From Enterovibrio calviensis DSM 14347 (lineage in GTDB: Bacteria > Pseudomonadota > Gammaproteobacteria > Enterobacterales > Vibrionaceae), in the NCBI RefSeq assembly GCF_000621165.1, contig NZ_JHZA01000007.1:248001-312000 (forward strand): DNA of 64,000 nucleotides, read 5' to 3'. A program made the translations under genes and the position numbers. Shown piece after piece: positions 35,670-44,956 of the stretch; positions within the stretch are counted from its first letter, which is position 1; each line of letters opens with the position of its first letter. The notes under the pieces were generated by a model, which saw only the letters and a list, made by a program, of their open reading frames with translations, was not told the DNA's origin and made no database searches.

Positions 35670-36557
35670 ATGCAATTTGAGTCGTTTTTGGCTGATAAAG
35701 TGGCTGCGAAAATCAAAAGTGAAGGCTGCCAATGCACGAAAATAGACGGCATGAATTTGTTTCTATGCTCCTCGAATGTGTCGGTCATCCCCATCGTTTT
35801 GCAGCCGACGATTTGCTTTGTGCTGAGGGGGCAGAAGCGTGTTGTCACGGGTAAAACGTCCTACACATACAATGCTCACAGCTATCTGATTAACTCGGTG
35901 ACCAGGCCCGTTGAAGCGACATTGTCTGATGTGAGTAAAGACAAGCCTTATGTCGGGCTCAGTCTTGCTATCGATCAGCACTTAGTGGGTCAGTTGATGA
36001 TGGAGATGGCACCTTGGCAAGAAGAGTCGAATGAAGAACAACAAATGACGCTGACGCATTCGACGAATCTAACCGACCCGATTGCGGATGTGATTCGGCG
36101 CTTGGTGGATACACTTGATAACCCAATGGATGAAGAAATACTGGCAGGATCGCTGAAGCGAGAACTGTATTACCACGTTTTAAAGGGCCCGTGTGGAGGG
36201 TTGCTAAGAAACAGTGTGAGCAATCATGCTGGCGCGAATCGCATTGCTCGCGTCGTTCATTACCTAGAGCAGCATTTCGAGCGTAATATTGATATCGAAG
36301 AAATTACTCGCGTTGCGGGCATGAGTTCATCCACCTTGCATGAACATTTTCGTAAAGTCACATCGGTATCACCTATGCAGTATGTGAAGTCATTACGACT
36401 GCATAAAGCCCGATCGATGCTTTCATCGGGGCTTCAAGTGGCTGAAGTATCCTACGGGGTTGGTTACAGTAGTCCGTCTCAATTTAGTCGAGAATTTAAG
36501 CGCTATTTTGGGTTTACACCGAGTGAAGCTCGTTCTTTAATCGGTTCGCTTGGTTAA
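35670..36557 (+). CDS. AraC-family transcriptional regulator
   Basis: The 295-residue protein combines an AraC_N (AraC-type arabinose-like sensing) N-terminal half with a C-terminal double helix-turn-helix. The latter is RIARVVHYLEQHFERNIDIEEI, then MSSSTLHEHFRKVTSVSPMQYV and VGYSSPSQFSREFKRYFGFTP. It is divergent from the iron-sulfur subunit gene across 260 bases, so it is the likely activator of the molybdenum hydroxylase operon. AraC_N proteins near oxidoreductases usually respond to the enzyme's substrate or product. Confidence 0.9.
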   Translation: MQFESFLADKVAAKIKSEGCQCTKIDGMNLFLCSSNVSVIPIVLQPTICFVLRGQKRVVTGKTSYTYNAHSYLINSVTRPVEATLSDVSKDKPYVGLSLAIDQHLVGQLMMEMAPWQEESNEEQQMTLTHSTNLTDPIADVIRRLVDTLDNPMDEEILAGSLKRELYYHVLKGPCGGLLRNSVSNHAGANRIARVVHYLEQHFERNIDIEEITRVAGMSSSTLHEHFRKVTSVSPMQYVKSLRLHKARSMLSSGLQVAEVSYGVGYSSPSQFSREFKRYFGFTPSEARSLIGSLG

Positions 36558-36590
36558 CTGGAACATGGATTGCGTGCTACGAATCCACAA

Positions 36591-36619
36591 AAAACGGCAA
36601 GTCGAAACTTGCCGCTTTT
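36591..36619. terminator. Stem-loop terminator
   Basis: AAAACGGCAAGT and ACTTGCCGCTTTT pair around CGAA between the convergent AraC and YfaZ-like genes. The T run suits termination of the AraC transcript, and the A run suits the opposite one. Confidence 0.75.
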
Positions 36620-36657
36620 GGTGTAAATGAAGGGTGTTGTTGGATAGTCTTTCAGTA

Positions 36658-37209
36658 CTAAAACTCGAAACGAACGTTAAAGTAAAATTGCTCTTTGTAT
36701 AGACCATTGGCACGGTAACTTGCCCCGATGGATAGCATGTCGGTGGAGTGGAAACGCCCACCCAATTCAACAACACTTCGTGTGTCGTCGGAGTCAAAAG
36801 CAACCTGTCCTACCAGTACGTTTGCTTCAATCTGCGGCAGGATCCAAGCCCTCACACCAACATTGACACCGTAAGCAAGCTCGCCAAAATCATGTTTGTC
36901 GTCTTCAGGGAACTTCACTGAGTAAACGCGAGCATCTCCGTGAACATCAACAAATCCATTAATAGGCGCATGAAAACCCGCTCCGCCGGAAGCAATCCAG
37001 TCTCCTTCAAATTGGCTACTACCGCTCACCACAAAATGTGCGCCGTCCATAAAAACTAACTTGCCCGTTGCGCCCAAGCCAGAAGGGTTACCTGTGAAGC
37101 CAATTTCTAAATTGGTGTAGTTGAAATTGGTAGCCATAGAGGATGCAGAGAACGCACCCATTAAAGCGAATACCCATTGGATGACGCGTAACTTAAATAA
37201 TCGTTTCAC
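36658..37209 (-). CDS. YfaZ-like outer-membrane beta-barrel protein
   Basis: The 183-residue protein starts with a signal peptide (VIQWVFALMGAFSASSMA) and ends in aromatic beta strands with a terminal Phe (FYFNVRFEF), the signature of an outer-membrane barrel recognised by the BAM complex. Alternating strands such as NLEIGFTGN, FVDVHGDARVYSVKF and MLSIGASYRANG fit the YfaZ family of small porin-like proteins. Function is unknown. It stands alone on the minus strand. Confidence 0.7.
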   Translation of the reverse strand: MKRLFKLRVIQWVFALMGAFSASSMATNFNYTNLEIGFTGNPSGLGATGKLVFMDGAHFVVSGSSQFEGDWIASGGAGFHAPINGFVDVHGDARVYSVKFPEDDKHDFGELAYGVNVGVRAWILPQIEANVLVGQVAFDSDDTRSVVELGGRFHSTDMLSIGASYRANGLYKEQFYFNVRFEF

Positions 37210-37417
37210 AGCATTCCTTGCCTTGTCTGAACTTGTAACAATGTATTAAGTGTATGAGTTACTGACGTAAACCTTTAGCAGGGAGGTCCATAATTTTGAC
37301 CACTATGGCAAACAATTTCTTAGCAACTGGTTGCGTTGGCATTTTTTTGCAAACAGTGTGGTATCTTTGCACGCTTCATCAGTGCTTTAGATTCAAAAAA
37401 TAGAATTAGGTCTTCTC

Positions 37418-38878
37418 ATGCTTTCAACTTCTCGCGCTCTCATGGTGCAAGGTACAACGTCTGACGCTGGAAAAAGCGTGCTTGTCGCAGGGCTTGGTCG
37501 CGTACTTGCTCGCCGTGGTATTCATGTTGCTCCGTTTAAATCTCAAAACATGGCGTTGAACAGTGCAGTCACGGCTGATGGGGGAGAGATTGGCCGAGCA
37601 CAAGCCTTTCAAGCATTTGCCTGCGGCGTTGAACCAACCGTGCATATGAACCCCATTTTGCTTAAGCCTAACTCAGACTGCGGTGCGCAAATCATTGTTC
37701 AAGGCAAAGCGACGCAGTCCATGAACGCGATTGGATTTCAATCATACAAGCAGTTTGCAATGACCCCAGTTATGGAGTCTTTCGCCATTCTTCAAAGGCA
37801 GTTCGACTGCGTGTTGATTGAGGGAGCAGGAAGCCCCGCAGAGGTAAATTTGCGTGAGAACGACATTGCGAACATGGGCTTTGCAGAAGAAGCTGACGTT
37901 CCCGTGATCATTGTTGCCGATATTGATAGAGGGGGTGTCTTTGCGCACTTAATGGGCACCTTGGACTGCTTGTCTCAGTCAGAACGAGATCGTGTTATTG
38001 GTTTTGTGATCAATCGCTTTCGGGGTGATATCTCTTTGTTAGAGCCGGGTCTTGATTGGCTCGAAGAGAAAACAGGAAAACCCGTGATTGGTGTTGTTCC
38101 GTATCTTCAGGGGCTGATGTTGGATGCCGAAGATGCTATTGATGTTTCTCAGACTCAGTTAGCAGACGGTGACGTGCTTAACATCGTTGTTCCCGTTGTA
38201 CCGCGAATCAGCAATCATACGGACTTTGACGCCCTAAGAATTCATCCTCAAGTGAACTTGCAGTTTGCAGCGCCGGGTAAACCGCTACCGCCTTGTGACC
38301 TCATTATTCTGCCAGGTAGCAAAAGCGTTATTTCTGATTTGGAATCGATTCGCGATTATGGCTGGGATCAACAAATCGCTAAACACCTTCGTTATGGCGG
38401 CAAAGTGATGGGGATTTGTGGCGGCTATCAAATGCTTGGTAATGTCATAGAAGACCCTCATGAGATTGAGGGGCCGATGCTCAAAACCGATGGCCTTGGT
38501 TATTTGGATACACATACGGTGATTGAGCGTGAGAAGGTACTGACTCGAACAGAAGGCACACTGACACTCTGTGGCGAGCAAGCAAAAGTAACCGGCTATG
38601 AGATTCACATGGGCGTGACTTCGTCAAATGGTGAGCCGCTGATTTCGTCAGAAAATGGGTTGGATGGCCAAATTAACGCAGATAACAACGTATTGGGTAC
38701 CTACTGGCATGGCGTTTTTGATTCCCCCGAAGCGTGTTCGCTATTGCTCTCATGGGCGGGTTTGGGTGAAGTGGAAGAAATAAGCTTAGAAGCTGAAAGA
38801 GAGCGTAGTATCAATGTATTAGCTGACGCATTGGAAGCATCGTTAGATCTCAACAAGCTTTGGCCTGCCGACTTTTGA
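37418..38878 (+). CDS. cobQ: Cobyric acid synthase
   Basis: CobQ (CbiP) amidates four side chains of adenosylcobyrinic acid a,c-diamide using glutamine and ATP during vitamin B12 synthesis. The 486-residue protein has an N-terminal dethiobiotin-synthetase-like domain ([19 protein letters not shown], with SQNMALNS). The C-terminal class I glutaminase has its nucleophilic Cys in [10 protein letters not shown] and the His in YWHGVFD. It is isolated here from other cobalamin genes. I looked for a cobalamin riboswitch in the 208 bases upstream and saw none. Confidence 0.95.
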   Translation: MLSTSRALMVQGTTSDAGKSVLVAGLGRVLARRGIHVAPFKSQNMALNSAVTADGGEIGRAQAFQAFACGVEPTVHMNPILLKPNSDCGAQIIVQGKATQSMNAIGFQSYKQFAMTPVMESFAILQRQFDCVLIEGAGSPAEVNLRENDIANMGFAEEADVPVIIVADIDRGGVFAHLMGTLDCLSQSERDRVIGFVINRFRGDISLLEPGLDWLEEKTGKPVIGVVPYLQGLMLDAEDAIDVSQTQLADGDVLNIVVPVVPRISNHTDFDALRIHPQVNLQFAAPGKPLPPCDLIILPGSKSVISDLESIRDYGWDQQIAKHLRYGGKVMGICGGYQMLGNVIEDPHEIEGPMLKTDGLGYLDTHTVIEREKVLTRTEGTLTLCGEQAKVTGYEIHMGVTSSNGEPLISSENGLDGQINADNNVLGTYWHGVFDSPEACSLLLSWAGLGEVEEISLEAERERSINVLADALEASLDLNKLWPADF

Positions 38879-38953
38879 ACGAAAAATCATTATTCTAATA
38901 GCACATATTTTTCGATGGTCAATATATTGATGCAATAAAAATTATAAAATATC

Positions 38954-38971
38954 TGTAAAAATAGGTTTGCA
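38954..38971 (+). promoter_or_regulatory. Putative TyrR box upstream of aroG
   Basis: TGTAAA-N6-TTTGCA matches the TyrR consensus at 11 of 12 positions. It lies about 100 bases before the aroG start, as expected for aromatic-amino-acid control of DAHP synthase. Confidence 0.6.
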
Positions 38972-39070
38972 CTCTGTTCGGAATGGCGATAAGTTATCAC
39001 TCATTATGTAGGGAAACACATTGTTCAACTTCAAGTATGAACAATGCTTAGCGAGCAGCAAGGTGAAAGA

Positions 39071-40132
39071 ATGAGCATTTATCAAACAGACGACGTACGC
39101 ATTAGCAACATCAAAGAACTCTTGCCACCTGTGGCAGTGTTGGAGAAGTTTCCGGCCACTGAAAAAGCGTCTGAGACAGTGTTTAATGCTCGTCAGGCAA
39201 TCCACAATATTCTCAATGACAATGATGACCGACTGCTGGTTATCATTGGTCCGTGTTCTATCCATGACCCAGAAGCTGCTGTGGAATATGGTAAGAAACT
39301 AAAAGCACTGCGTGAACTTCATGCTGATAAGCTTGAAATTGTTATGCGTGTATATTTCGAAAAACCACGCACCACTGTCGGCTGGAAAGGCTTAATCAAC
39401 GACCCGTACATGGATAACAGTTTCCAGCTTAACGACGGTTTAAGAATTGGTCGTAAACTGCTCCTTGATATCACCGACATGGGTCTGCCGACTGCTGGTG
39501 AGTTCCTTGATATGATTACGCCACAGTACATGGGTGATCTTATCAGCTGGGGTGCGATTGGTGCTCGTACTACCGAGTCACAGGTTCACCGTGAACTGTC
39601 TTCTGGTCTGTCATGCCCTGTAGGTTTCAAAAACGGCACGGATGGCAACATCAAGATCGCTACAGATGCGATTCGTTCGGCTGAATCACCGCACCATTTC
39701 TTGTCTGTAACTAAATACGGTCACTCTGCCATTGTAGAAACGGCGGGTAATGAAGATTGCCATATCATTCTTCGTGGCGGTAAAGAGCCAAACTACTCGG
39801 CTGAACATGTTTCAGCGATCACGGCTCAGCTAGATGCGGCGAAACTGCGTAATAAGCTAATGATCGACTTTAGTCATGCGAACAGCAGCAAAGATTTCAA
39901 ACGTCAGGTTGTTGTTGCGGATGATGTAGCAAATCAAGTTGCTGGTGGAAACGATGCAATCTTTGGTGTGATGATTGAAAGCCATTTGGTCGAAGGTCGT
40001 CAGGATCTTGTTGATGGCAAAGCGCCTGTTTATGGACAGAGTATCACCGATGCTTGTATTGGTTGGGATGACACTGAGCAAGTGCTTCAACGTTTGGCGG
40101 ATGCAGTCAACGAGCGTCGCGCAGCTAAATAA
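39071..40132 (+). CDS. aroG: 3-deoxy-7-phosphoheptulonate synthase (AroG type)
   Basis: This enzyme condenses phosphoenolpyruvate with erythrose 4-phosphate, the first step of aromatic amino acid synthesis. I start it at the ATG at 39071, preceded by AAGGTGAAAG, giving 353 residues beginning MSIYQTDDVRI. An upstream ATG at 39044 gives nine extra residues. The conserved IIGPCSIHDP, VYFEKPRTTVGWKGLINDP, GARTTESQVHRELSSG and MIDFSHANSSKD blocks are intact. The sequence is closest to the Phe-inhibited AroG of enterics, but the feedback effector was not proven by residues. A TyrR-like box lies upstream. Confidence 0.95.
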   Translation: MSIYQTDDVRISNIKELLPPVAVLEKFPATEKASETVFNARQAIHNILNDNDDRLLVIIGPCSIHDPEAAVEYGKKLKALRELHADKLEIVMRVYFEKPRTTVGWKGLINDPYMDNSFQLNDGLRIGRKLLLDITDMGLPTAGEFLDMITPQYMGDLISWGAIGARTTESQVHRELSSGLSCPVGFKNGTDGNIKIATDAIRSAESPHHFLSVTKYGHSAIVETAGNEDCHIILRGGKEPNYSAEHVSAITAQLDAAKLRNKLMIDFSHANSSKDFKRQVVVADDVANQVAGGNDAIFGVMIESHLVEGRQDLVDGKAPVYGQSITDACIGWDDTEQVLQRLADAVNERRAAK

Positions 40133-40173
40133 GCGTTAATCAGACACGCCAATTTCGCGAGAAACTAAAATCC

Positions 40174-40209
40174 AAAGCCAGAAGGTGAATTTCACCTTCT
40201 GGCTTTCTT
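40174..40209 (+). terminator. Terminator after aroG
   Basis: AAAGCCAGAAGGTGAA and TTCACCTTCTGGCTTT form a 16-pair stem around one base. A short T-containing stretch follows. Confidence 0.8.
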
Positions 40210-40317
40210 GATCTTTACGTGCGACCTGTGCAGTTTAGATGACTTACTTAAAAGCGTATTGCACTCACCAAAGTGGTGCACGACAGTATGCAACCCGCAC
40301 CATTTTCAATATTTAAA

Positions 40318-40329
40318 GAAAGCGCTTTC
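40318..40329 (+). promoter_or_regulatory. LacI-type operator, copy 1
   Basis: GAAAGCGCTTTC is a perfect 12-base palindrome of the kind bound by LacI/GalR-family regulators (central CG step). An identical copy lies 291 bases downstream, before the sugar-symporter gene. No LacI gene is visible in the window, so the regulator is encoded elsewhere. Confidence 0.6.
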
Positions 40330-40608
40330 GTTACATTCGCGTAACAACGTTAGGGTATTGAGTATTTGATGCGAAAAATTAAGTCATTGATTTATATTAT
40401 CAATATTGAATACGTCAGATGCGCTATATCGCTATGAATTACGAGTCATTATTGAGACTTGTTACATCAATATCCATTTTACTGTCTGCTTTATCACTTA
40501 TGCGTAAAATACTGCATTTTCATGTCAGTTTAGTTGATAGTTCTGTGACAGGTGGTTAAAGCATGCTTTATACAGTAAATGTTGTGATTTTCATTTTCCA
40601 CCACAAAA
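40330..40608. other. AT-rich regulatory spacer before the GPH symporter gene
   Basis: This stretch between the two GAAAGCGCTTTC operators has no open frame of note. It is AT-rich, with several TATAAT-like hexamers and no clear terminator, and presumably contains the promoter for the sugar-symporter gene. Confidence 0.4.
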
Positions 40609-40620
40609 GAAAGCGCTTTC
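40609..40620 (+). promoter_or_regulatory. LacI-type operator, copy 2
   Basis: GAAAGCGCTTTC is repeated exactly here, about 108 bases before the symporter start. Two identical operators nearly 300 bases apart suggest DNA looping or dual control by a LacI-family sugar repressor. A third exact copy is found at 56465-56476. Confidence 0.65.
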
Positions 40621-40727
40621 AAAGTAATTAAATGTGGTCAACTCTTCTTTGATACCAGTTTGATGTGACGCGCAACACCTAGTTAGTATTGCGATACCAA
40701 ATTCACAAACGGTTAACAAGAAGAGCG

Positions 40728-42176
40728 ATGTCACAGATAGAAGCTACAGAAAATCACACTATGGAAGCGAAAAAAAGCGTGCCTACGACTCAAAAGGGTG
40801 CATACGGTTCGGGTACACTAGTACTCAACTTATTGCCCGGTGCATTAGGTGTGTTCTCGTTCTTCCTGATTACCGCATTTGGTATCGACCCATTCTTGGC
40901 AGGTTTACTGGGTGGTTTACCAAGACTTTTTGATGCCCTGACTGACCCAATTATGGGTTTTATTACGGACAATACGAAATCACGTTGGGGACGAAGAAGA
41001 CCTTACATTGTTGTTGGTGCCATTCTTAGTGGCGTATTTTTCGCCTTACTCTGGCAACTCGATCCTGAAGCATCTCAAGCGTACAACTTTTGGTATTTCC
41101 TCATTTTCTCGCTGATCTTCACTATCGGTAACACCATGTTTGCTACGCCGTTTGTGGCACTAGGTTATGAAATGACCTCGGATTACAACGAGCGTACGCG
41201 CTTGATGGCGTTTGCTCAAACAATGGGGCAAATTGCGTGGATGATTGTTCCTTGGTTCTGGGTACTTATTGCTGACCCTGATCTCTTCCCTACACAAGCG
41301 GACGGCGTGCGTGAACTGTCACTTTATGTTGCAGGTGCATGTATCGTTCTCGGTATTTTGCCGGGCTTGTTTTGTAAGGGTATTGATGACAGCAAGATGG
41401 AGAACCGAGCTGAAATCTCTTTCGCTACGCTTTGGACTAACTTGATTTCTGTATTTTCCGGCATCAAGAAAGTATTCAAAAATCGCCCATTCGTAAAACT
41501 CTGTGGCGCAACTTTCCTTGTTTTCAATGGCTTCCAGCTTGTTGCTTCGTTTAGTTTCTTCATCATCGTTTTCCACATGTTCGATGGTGACTACGGAGCA
41601 ACGGGCAGCTGGCCAGCGTGGTTTGCGACAGTGAGTGCAATGACCACAGCATTTTTGGTCATTCCAATCATTAGCTACATGGCGAGAAAATTCGGTAAGC
41701 GAAATGCATTTATCATTTCAACCTTGATCTCCATTGTTGGTTACGGCCTGAAATGGTTCAGCTTCGACCCGTCTAATCCTTGGCTAATTTTCATGCCGAT
41801 TCCTTTGATGTCATTCGGTATTGGTGGTTTGTTTACACTCATGATGAGCATGACTGCTGACGTTTGTGATATGGATGAACTGGATAACGGCATGCCACGT
41901 CGCGAAGGGACATTCGGTGCTATCTATTGGTTGATGGTAAAACTCGGTCAAGCACTGGCGCTTATCCTCGGTGGTCTTGTGATTAAGATGGTGGGCTTTG
42001 ACCCAGGTGCCGCTAGTCAATCAGCTGAGACGTTGATTCAATTGCGCCTTGCAGACATTCTGATCCCTGCGACGACAGCAGCACTCGCCGTTCTTGTAAT
42101 GTGGAATTATGATTTGTCTGAAGAAAAAGCACGCGCCATTAAAGCCAAGCTTGTTGAATTGCGCGGTGAGCTATAG
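40728..42176 (+). CDS. GPH-family glycoside/sugar:cation symporter
   Basis: The 482-residue protein is a major-facilitator carrier of the glycoside-pentoside-hexuronide group (LacS/MelB relatives) with twelve helices. The hallmark is PRLFDALTDPIMGFITDNTKSRWGRRRPYI between helices 2 and 3, which includes the cation- and sugar-coupling Asp residues. I start it at the ATG at 40728, preceded by AAGAAGAG; the frame opens at 40689. Two GAAAGCGCTTTC operators stand upstream, which fits sugar-dependent repression. No glycosidase gene adjoins, so the sugar is unknown. Confidence 0.88.
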   Translation: MSQIEATENHTMEAKKSVPTTQKGAYGSGTLVLNLLPGALGVFSFFLITAFGIDPFLAGLLGGLPRLFDALTDPIMGFITDNTKSRWGRRRPYIVVGAILSGVFFALLWQLDPEASQAYNFWYFLIFSLIFTIGNTMFATPFVALGYEMTSDYNERTRLMAFAQTMGQIAWMIVPWFWVLIADPDLFPTQADGVRELSLYVAGACIVLGILPGLFCKGIDDSKMENRAEISFATLWTNLISVFSGIKKVFKNRPFVKLCGATFLVFNGFQLVASFSFFIIVFHMFDGDYGATGSWPAWFATVSAMTTAFLVIPIISYMARKFGKRNAFIISTLISIVGYGLKWFSFDPSNPWLIFMPIPLMSFGIGGLFTLMMSMTADVCDMDELDNGMPRREGTFGAIYWLMVKLGQALALILGGLVIKMVGFDPGAASQSAETLIQLRLADILIPATTAALAVLVMWNYDLSEEKARAIKAKLVELRGEL

Positions 42177-42235
42177 CTGAGATTCGCTATCATGATCTCG
42201 TACTGACGAAAACAATTTAAGCGATGACAATAATG

Positions 42236-42264
42236 AAAAGGATGAGCTTGGCTCATCCTTTTTG
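42236..42264. terminator. Terminator between symporter and amidohydrolase genes
   Basis: AAAAGGATGAGC and GCTCATCCTTTTT pair around a TTG loop. It can serve both convergent genes. Confidence 0.88.
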
Positions 42265-42309
42265 TTTTCCGGGTGCTTGGAATGGCTGATATAGAGAACC
42301 CGCGTTAAA

Positions 42310-43443
42310 TCAGCCTTGGGCTCTAAGCCCGTTCATGTCTTTAATGATTTGTTCAAACAGCTTGCTGGAGATATCTATCAAGGTATCGGGGAAGTCGTAA
42401 TGAGGATCGTGAAGAGGTGGATGTTCAGCACCGCTGCCAATGCCAAAAAAAGCGGAAGGCCACACCTTCGAATATTCTGAAAAATCCTCTGACCATCGCA
42501 TGGGTTCTTCAAGATTGATGAAATCGAACCCTAGGTCCTTACATGCTTGTTTGAGTAGCATGTTGGCTTCACTGTGGTTAATGGTCGCACTGAATGAATC
42601 AACCCAAGTTATGTCCAGTTTCAAGCCGTCACGGTTCGCGTAATATTGCGCTCGCTCTTTCACGTGGTCACAAAGGGATGCAAAACTCTTATTGCTGTCG
42701 CTTCTCAGGGTTGCCATTAACTCGCCAGTTTCCGGTGTCGTACCAAACGCAGGTTTACCTAGATTGATGTGAACGATGGTCGACATGGTTAACCCATTCG
42801 TAATGGTTGAAGGAAAGGTTTCGATATCAATCATCAGTTGTCGAATGGCACGTGCAGGGTTAATTGCCGTTTCTGGATAAGCCGCATGCGCTGTGGTTCC
42901 GGTAAACTTGATAGAAACACCGGTTGAGGCGCAAGAAAAGGTGTTATCTCGACAGAGGATTTGCCCTAGAGCGAAGCCAGGAACGTTATGATAGCCGAAG
43001 GCATAATCAATCGAGCCTTGTGACCAATTGTCATCAGCAAGCATTGAGCGTGCGCCTTCGCCATTTTCTTCTGACGGTTGAAAGAGTAAGGTGACTGAAC
43101 CCCGTTGCAACTGTTGTTCAGAAAGCCGATGCGCCAACCCCATTAAGCTCGCAGAGTGGCCATCGTGACCACAAGCATGCATCACACCAATGCGTTGTGA
43201 ACCATGCTCATGCTTTGCGCGTTCATTGATAGGAAGCCCATCCATATCGGCCCGAAACAAAAGGTGAGGGCCTGTCTGATCACTTTCAATCTTAACAATA
43301 ACCCCATGACCTCCAACGCCTTCTATAGGCTCATAGCCAAATGAACGTAACGTTCGCGCAATCACTTCTTTCGTTTCTTTTTCTTCACCAGACAATTCTG
43401 GCATTTTGTGTAAATGGTGCCGAAACAGAATTGGGTTGAACAT
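42310..43443 (-). CDS. M20D-family amidohydrolase (hippurate hydrolase/aminoacylase-like)
   Basis: The 377-residue metallo-amidohydrolase removes N-acyl groups from amino acids or peptides. The binuclear metal ligands typical of family M20D are seen in MHACGHDGHSASL (Cys, His, His) and QPSEENGEGARSM (Glu), with YHNVPGFALG following. A dimerisation domain occupies roughly residues 180-290. It is a single gene, and no signal peptide is present, so it should act in the cytoplasm. The acyl substrate cannot be read from the sequence; amhX, hippurate hydrolase and N-acetylcysteine deacetylase are all relatives. Confidence 0.88.
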   Translation of the reverse strand: MFNPILFRHHLHKMPELSGEEKETKEVIARTLRSFGYEPIEGVGGHGVIVKIESDQTGPHLLFRADMDGLPINERAKHEHGSQRIGVMHACGHDGHSASLMGLAHRLSEQQLQRGSVTLLFQPSEENGEGARSMLADDNWSQGSIDYAFGYHNVPGFALGQILCRDNTFSCASTGVSIKFTGTTAHAAYPETAINPARAIRQLMIDIETFPSTITNGLTMSTIVHINLGKPAFGTTPETGELMATLRSDSNKSFASLCDHVKERAQYYANRDGLKLDITWVDSFSATINHSEANMLLKQACKDLGFDFINLEEPMRWSEDFSEYSKVWPSAFFGIGSGAEHPPLHDPHYDFPDTLIDISSKLFEQIIKDMNGLRAQG

Positions 43444-43593
43444 TGCTCCACCAAGCTCACAGAAATCAGCCCCACACTCTACGCTCAGACATGAGCTAAA
43501 TATGTGATCTAGATCGACTATAAAGTGTGATCAGATCAGAGTTGTTTTTCGACAAATCTGAGTCTACTGAAGCAAGGATTCTGCAAAATGCAA

Positions 43594-43623
43594 AAAGGGC
43601 AGGCGTTAGCCTGCCCTTTATCT
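43594..43623 (-). terminator. Terminator of the cytochrome b561-yceI operon
   Basis: AAAGGGCAGGC and GCCTGCCCTTT form an eleven-pair stem around GTTA. On the minus strand it is followed by TTTTTG, which fits termination downstream of yceI. Confidence 0.88.
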
Positions 43624-43656
43624 ATAGGGGGAATAATGCGTTAAGAAATGCCGATG

Positions 43657-44226
43657 TTATTGACGGATGCCTTCGACATGCAATTCCAAGTCAACATAGC
43701 TTGAAGCACCCACGACAGCGATGCCATAGTCTTTAAGCGCTAAGCGCGTTGAACCTTCGAAACCAGCACGGTAACCACCCCATGGGTCGCTGCCTTCACC
43801 AATGAAGTTGGCTTGAATTGCAATTGGATTAGTCTTGCCATGCAAAGTCAGGTCACCGTTGACGGTGAGCGTACCATCGCCGTTTTCTTCGACTGATGTG
43901 CTTTTAAAAGTAGCGGTGGAATACTTTGAAGCATTGATGAAATCATCGCTGCGCAGGTGTTTGTCGCGCTCCGCGTGATTAGAATCAAGACTAGTTGTAT
44001 CGATGTTTACGACGATATTGGAAGCCGTAACATTGCTTGGATCGTAGGAAAAGTTACCACCGAAATCGTTAAAACGACCCTTGATGAAGCTGTAACCGAG
44101 ATGTGGCACTTTGAAGTTGATTGATGCATGAGCGCCATTTGTATCGATGACATAGTCATCAGCCAAGGCTGCGGTAGAGAATACAGTTGCTACACCAAGC
44201 CCTAGAGCAATAAGCGTCTTTTTCAT
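43657..44226 (-). CDS. YceI-family periplasmic protein
   Basis: The 189-residue protein has a signal peptide (MKKTLIALGLGVATVFSTAALA) and a YceI domain, a lipocalin-like beta barrel that binds isoprenoid or similar lipids. The hallmark is YVIDTNGAHASINFKVPHLGYSFIKGRFNDF, with SLDSNHAERDKHLRSDDFIN after it. It lies directly behind a cytochrome b561 gene (overlap of four bases, ATGA), the usual E. coli YceI-YceJ pairing. A role linked to quinone or acid/osmotic stress is known of the family only loosely. Confidence 0.93.
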   Translation of the reverse strand: MKKTLIALGLGVATVFSTAALADDYVIDTNGAHASINFKVPHLGYSFIKGRFNDFGGNFSYDPSNVTASNIVVNIDTTSLDSNHAERDKHLRSDDFINASKYSTATFKSTSVEENGDGTLTVNGDLTLHGKTNPIAIQANFIGEGSDPWGGYRAGFEGSTRLALKDYGIAVVGASSYVDLELHVEGIRQ

Positions 44227-44762
44227 TGTGATTTGCCTCCAATCATTTTCCGTAACGTATTATCTTTATCAATAAAGTGGTGCTTAAGTGCAGCGGCGGC
44301 ATGCAAAATCACCAAGCCAATTAGCCCATAAGCGGCGTAGTAATGAATGTTCCCTGCGATATCAGATTGATCGGGAAATAGCTCCCCGAATGATGGCACA
44401 GAAAACCAGTCAAAAACCTCAATGGGACGCCCATCAGAAGTGGAAATTAAATAACCTGAAGTAAAGATCACGAGCAATAGCACGTAGATGATGTTGTGCG
44501 CTGCATGCGCGGCGATCTTTTCAAATCGGTTGCCTTGTATGCTTGGTGTTCCTTTGACTGAACGCCAAACAAGACGAAATATCGTTAGAGCGGCAAGACA
44601 AATACCAACAGATTTATGCCAGTGAGGTGCTGTTTTGTACCAGGTGCTGTAGTAGGTCAAATCGACCATCCACCAACCTGCTGCAAACAACCCAATGACA
44701 GTCAGAGCACTTAGCCAGTGTATTAAGCGCAAAGTAAGGCCGTACTGCTCACTTCTTTCCAT
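44223..44762 (-). CDS. Cytochrome b561 (YceJ-like)
   Basis: This 179-residue di-haem inner-membrane protein has four helices. Haem-binding histidines are in RLIHWLSALTV, PHWHKSVGI and AAYGLIGLVILHAAAALKHHF. Such proteins transfer electrons between quinol and periplasmic acceptors, including removal of superoxide. Its stop overlaps the yceI start, so the two are translationally coupled. A Fur-like sequence lies 32-46 bases upstream of its start (44794-44808). Confidence 0.9.
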   Translation of the reverse strand: MERSEQYGLTLRLIHWLSALTVIGLFAAGWWMVDLTYYSTWYKTAPHWHKSVGICLAALTIFRLVWRSVKGTPSIQGNRFEKIAAHAAHNIIYVLLLVIFTSGYLISTSDGRPIEVFDWFSVPSFGELFPDQSDIAGNIHYYAAYGLIGLVILHAAAALKHHFIDKDNTLRKMIGGKSQ

Positions 44763-44779
44763 TTCCGTTACGTGTCCAT

Positions 44780-44956
44780 ATGATTAGTGTTAATGAGAAT
44801 TATAATCAACTAATCGAAAAGGTTAAGACGCTAACCCTGAACGACTTGTTCGAAAAATTAGAAGAAACTATTGGTCAACAGAGAATTGGTGCAAGGGAGA
44901 AGCTATTCTTCTTGCTGCCAGCTCAGACTAAGCGAGACCGAATCTGCAAACCTTAA
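44780..44956 (+). CDS. Possible 58-residue small protein
   Basis: A plus-strand ATG at 44780 opens a 58-codon frame ([20 protein letters not shown], then [14 protein letters not shown] and a basic tail). It overlaps the 3' end of folX by 54 bases on the other strand. The first 40 residues look like an amphipathic helix pair, but there is no good ribosome site. A Fur-like box overlaps the start region. It may be a real small gene or a chance frame. Confidence 0.3.
   Translation: MISVNENYNQLIEKVKTLTLNDLFEKLEETIGQQRIGAREKLFFLLPAQTKRDRICKP
44794..44808 (-). promoter_or_regulatory. Possible Fur box
   Basis: TGAGAATTATAATCA agrees with the Fur 7-1-7 pattern TGATAATNATTATCA at 12 of 14 defined positions. 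It lies just upstream of the cytochrome b561 gene, a plausible iron-regulated target, but it also falls inside a possible small plus-strand frame. Confidence 0.4.

Noticed and set aside
37210-37417. Cobalamin riboswitch before cobQ
   Set aside because: The gap is short and lacks the conserved B12-box and multi-stem core.
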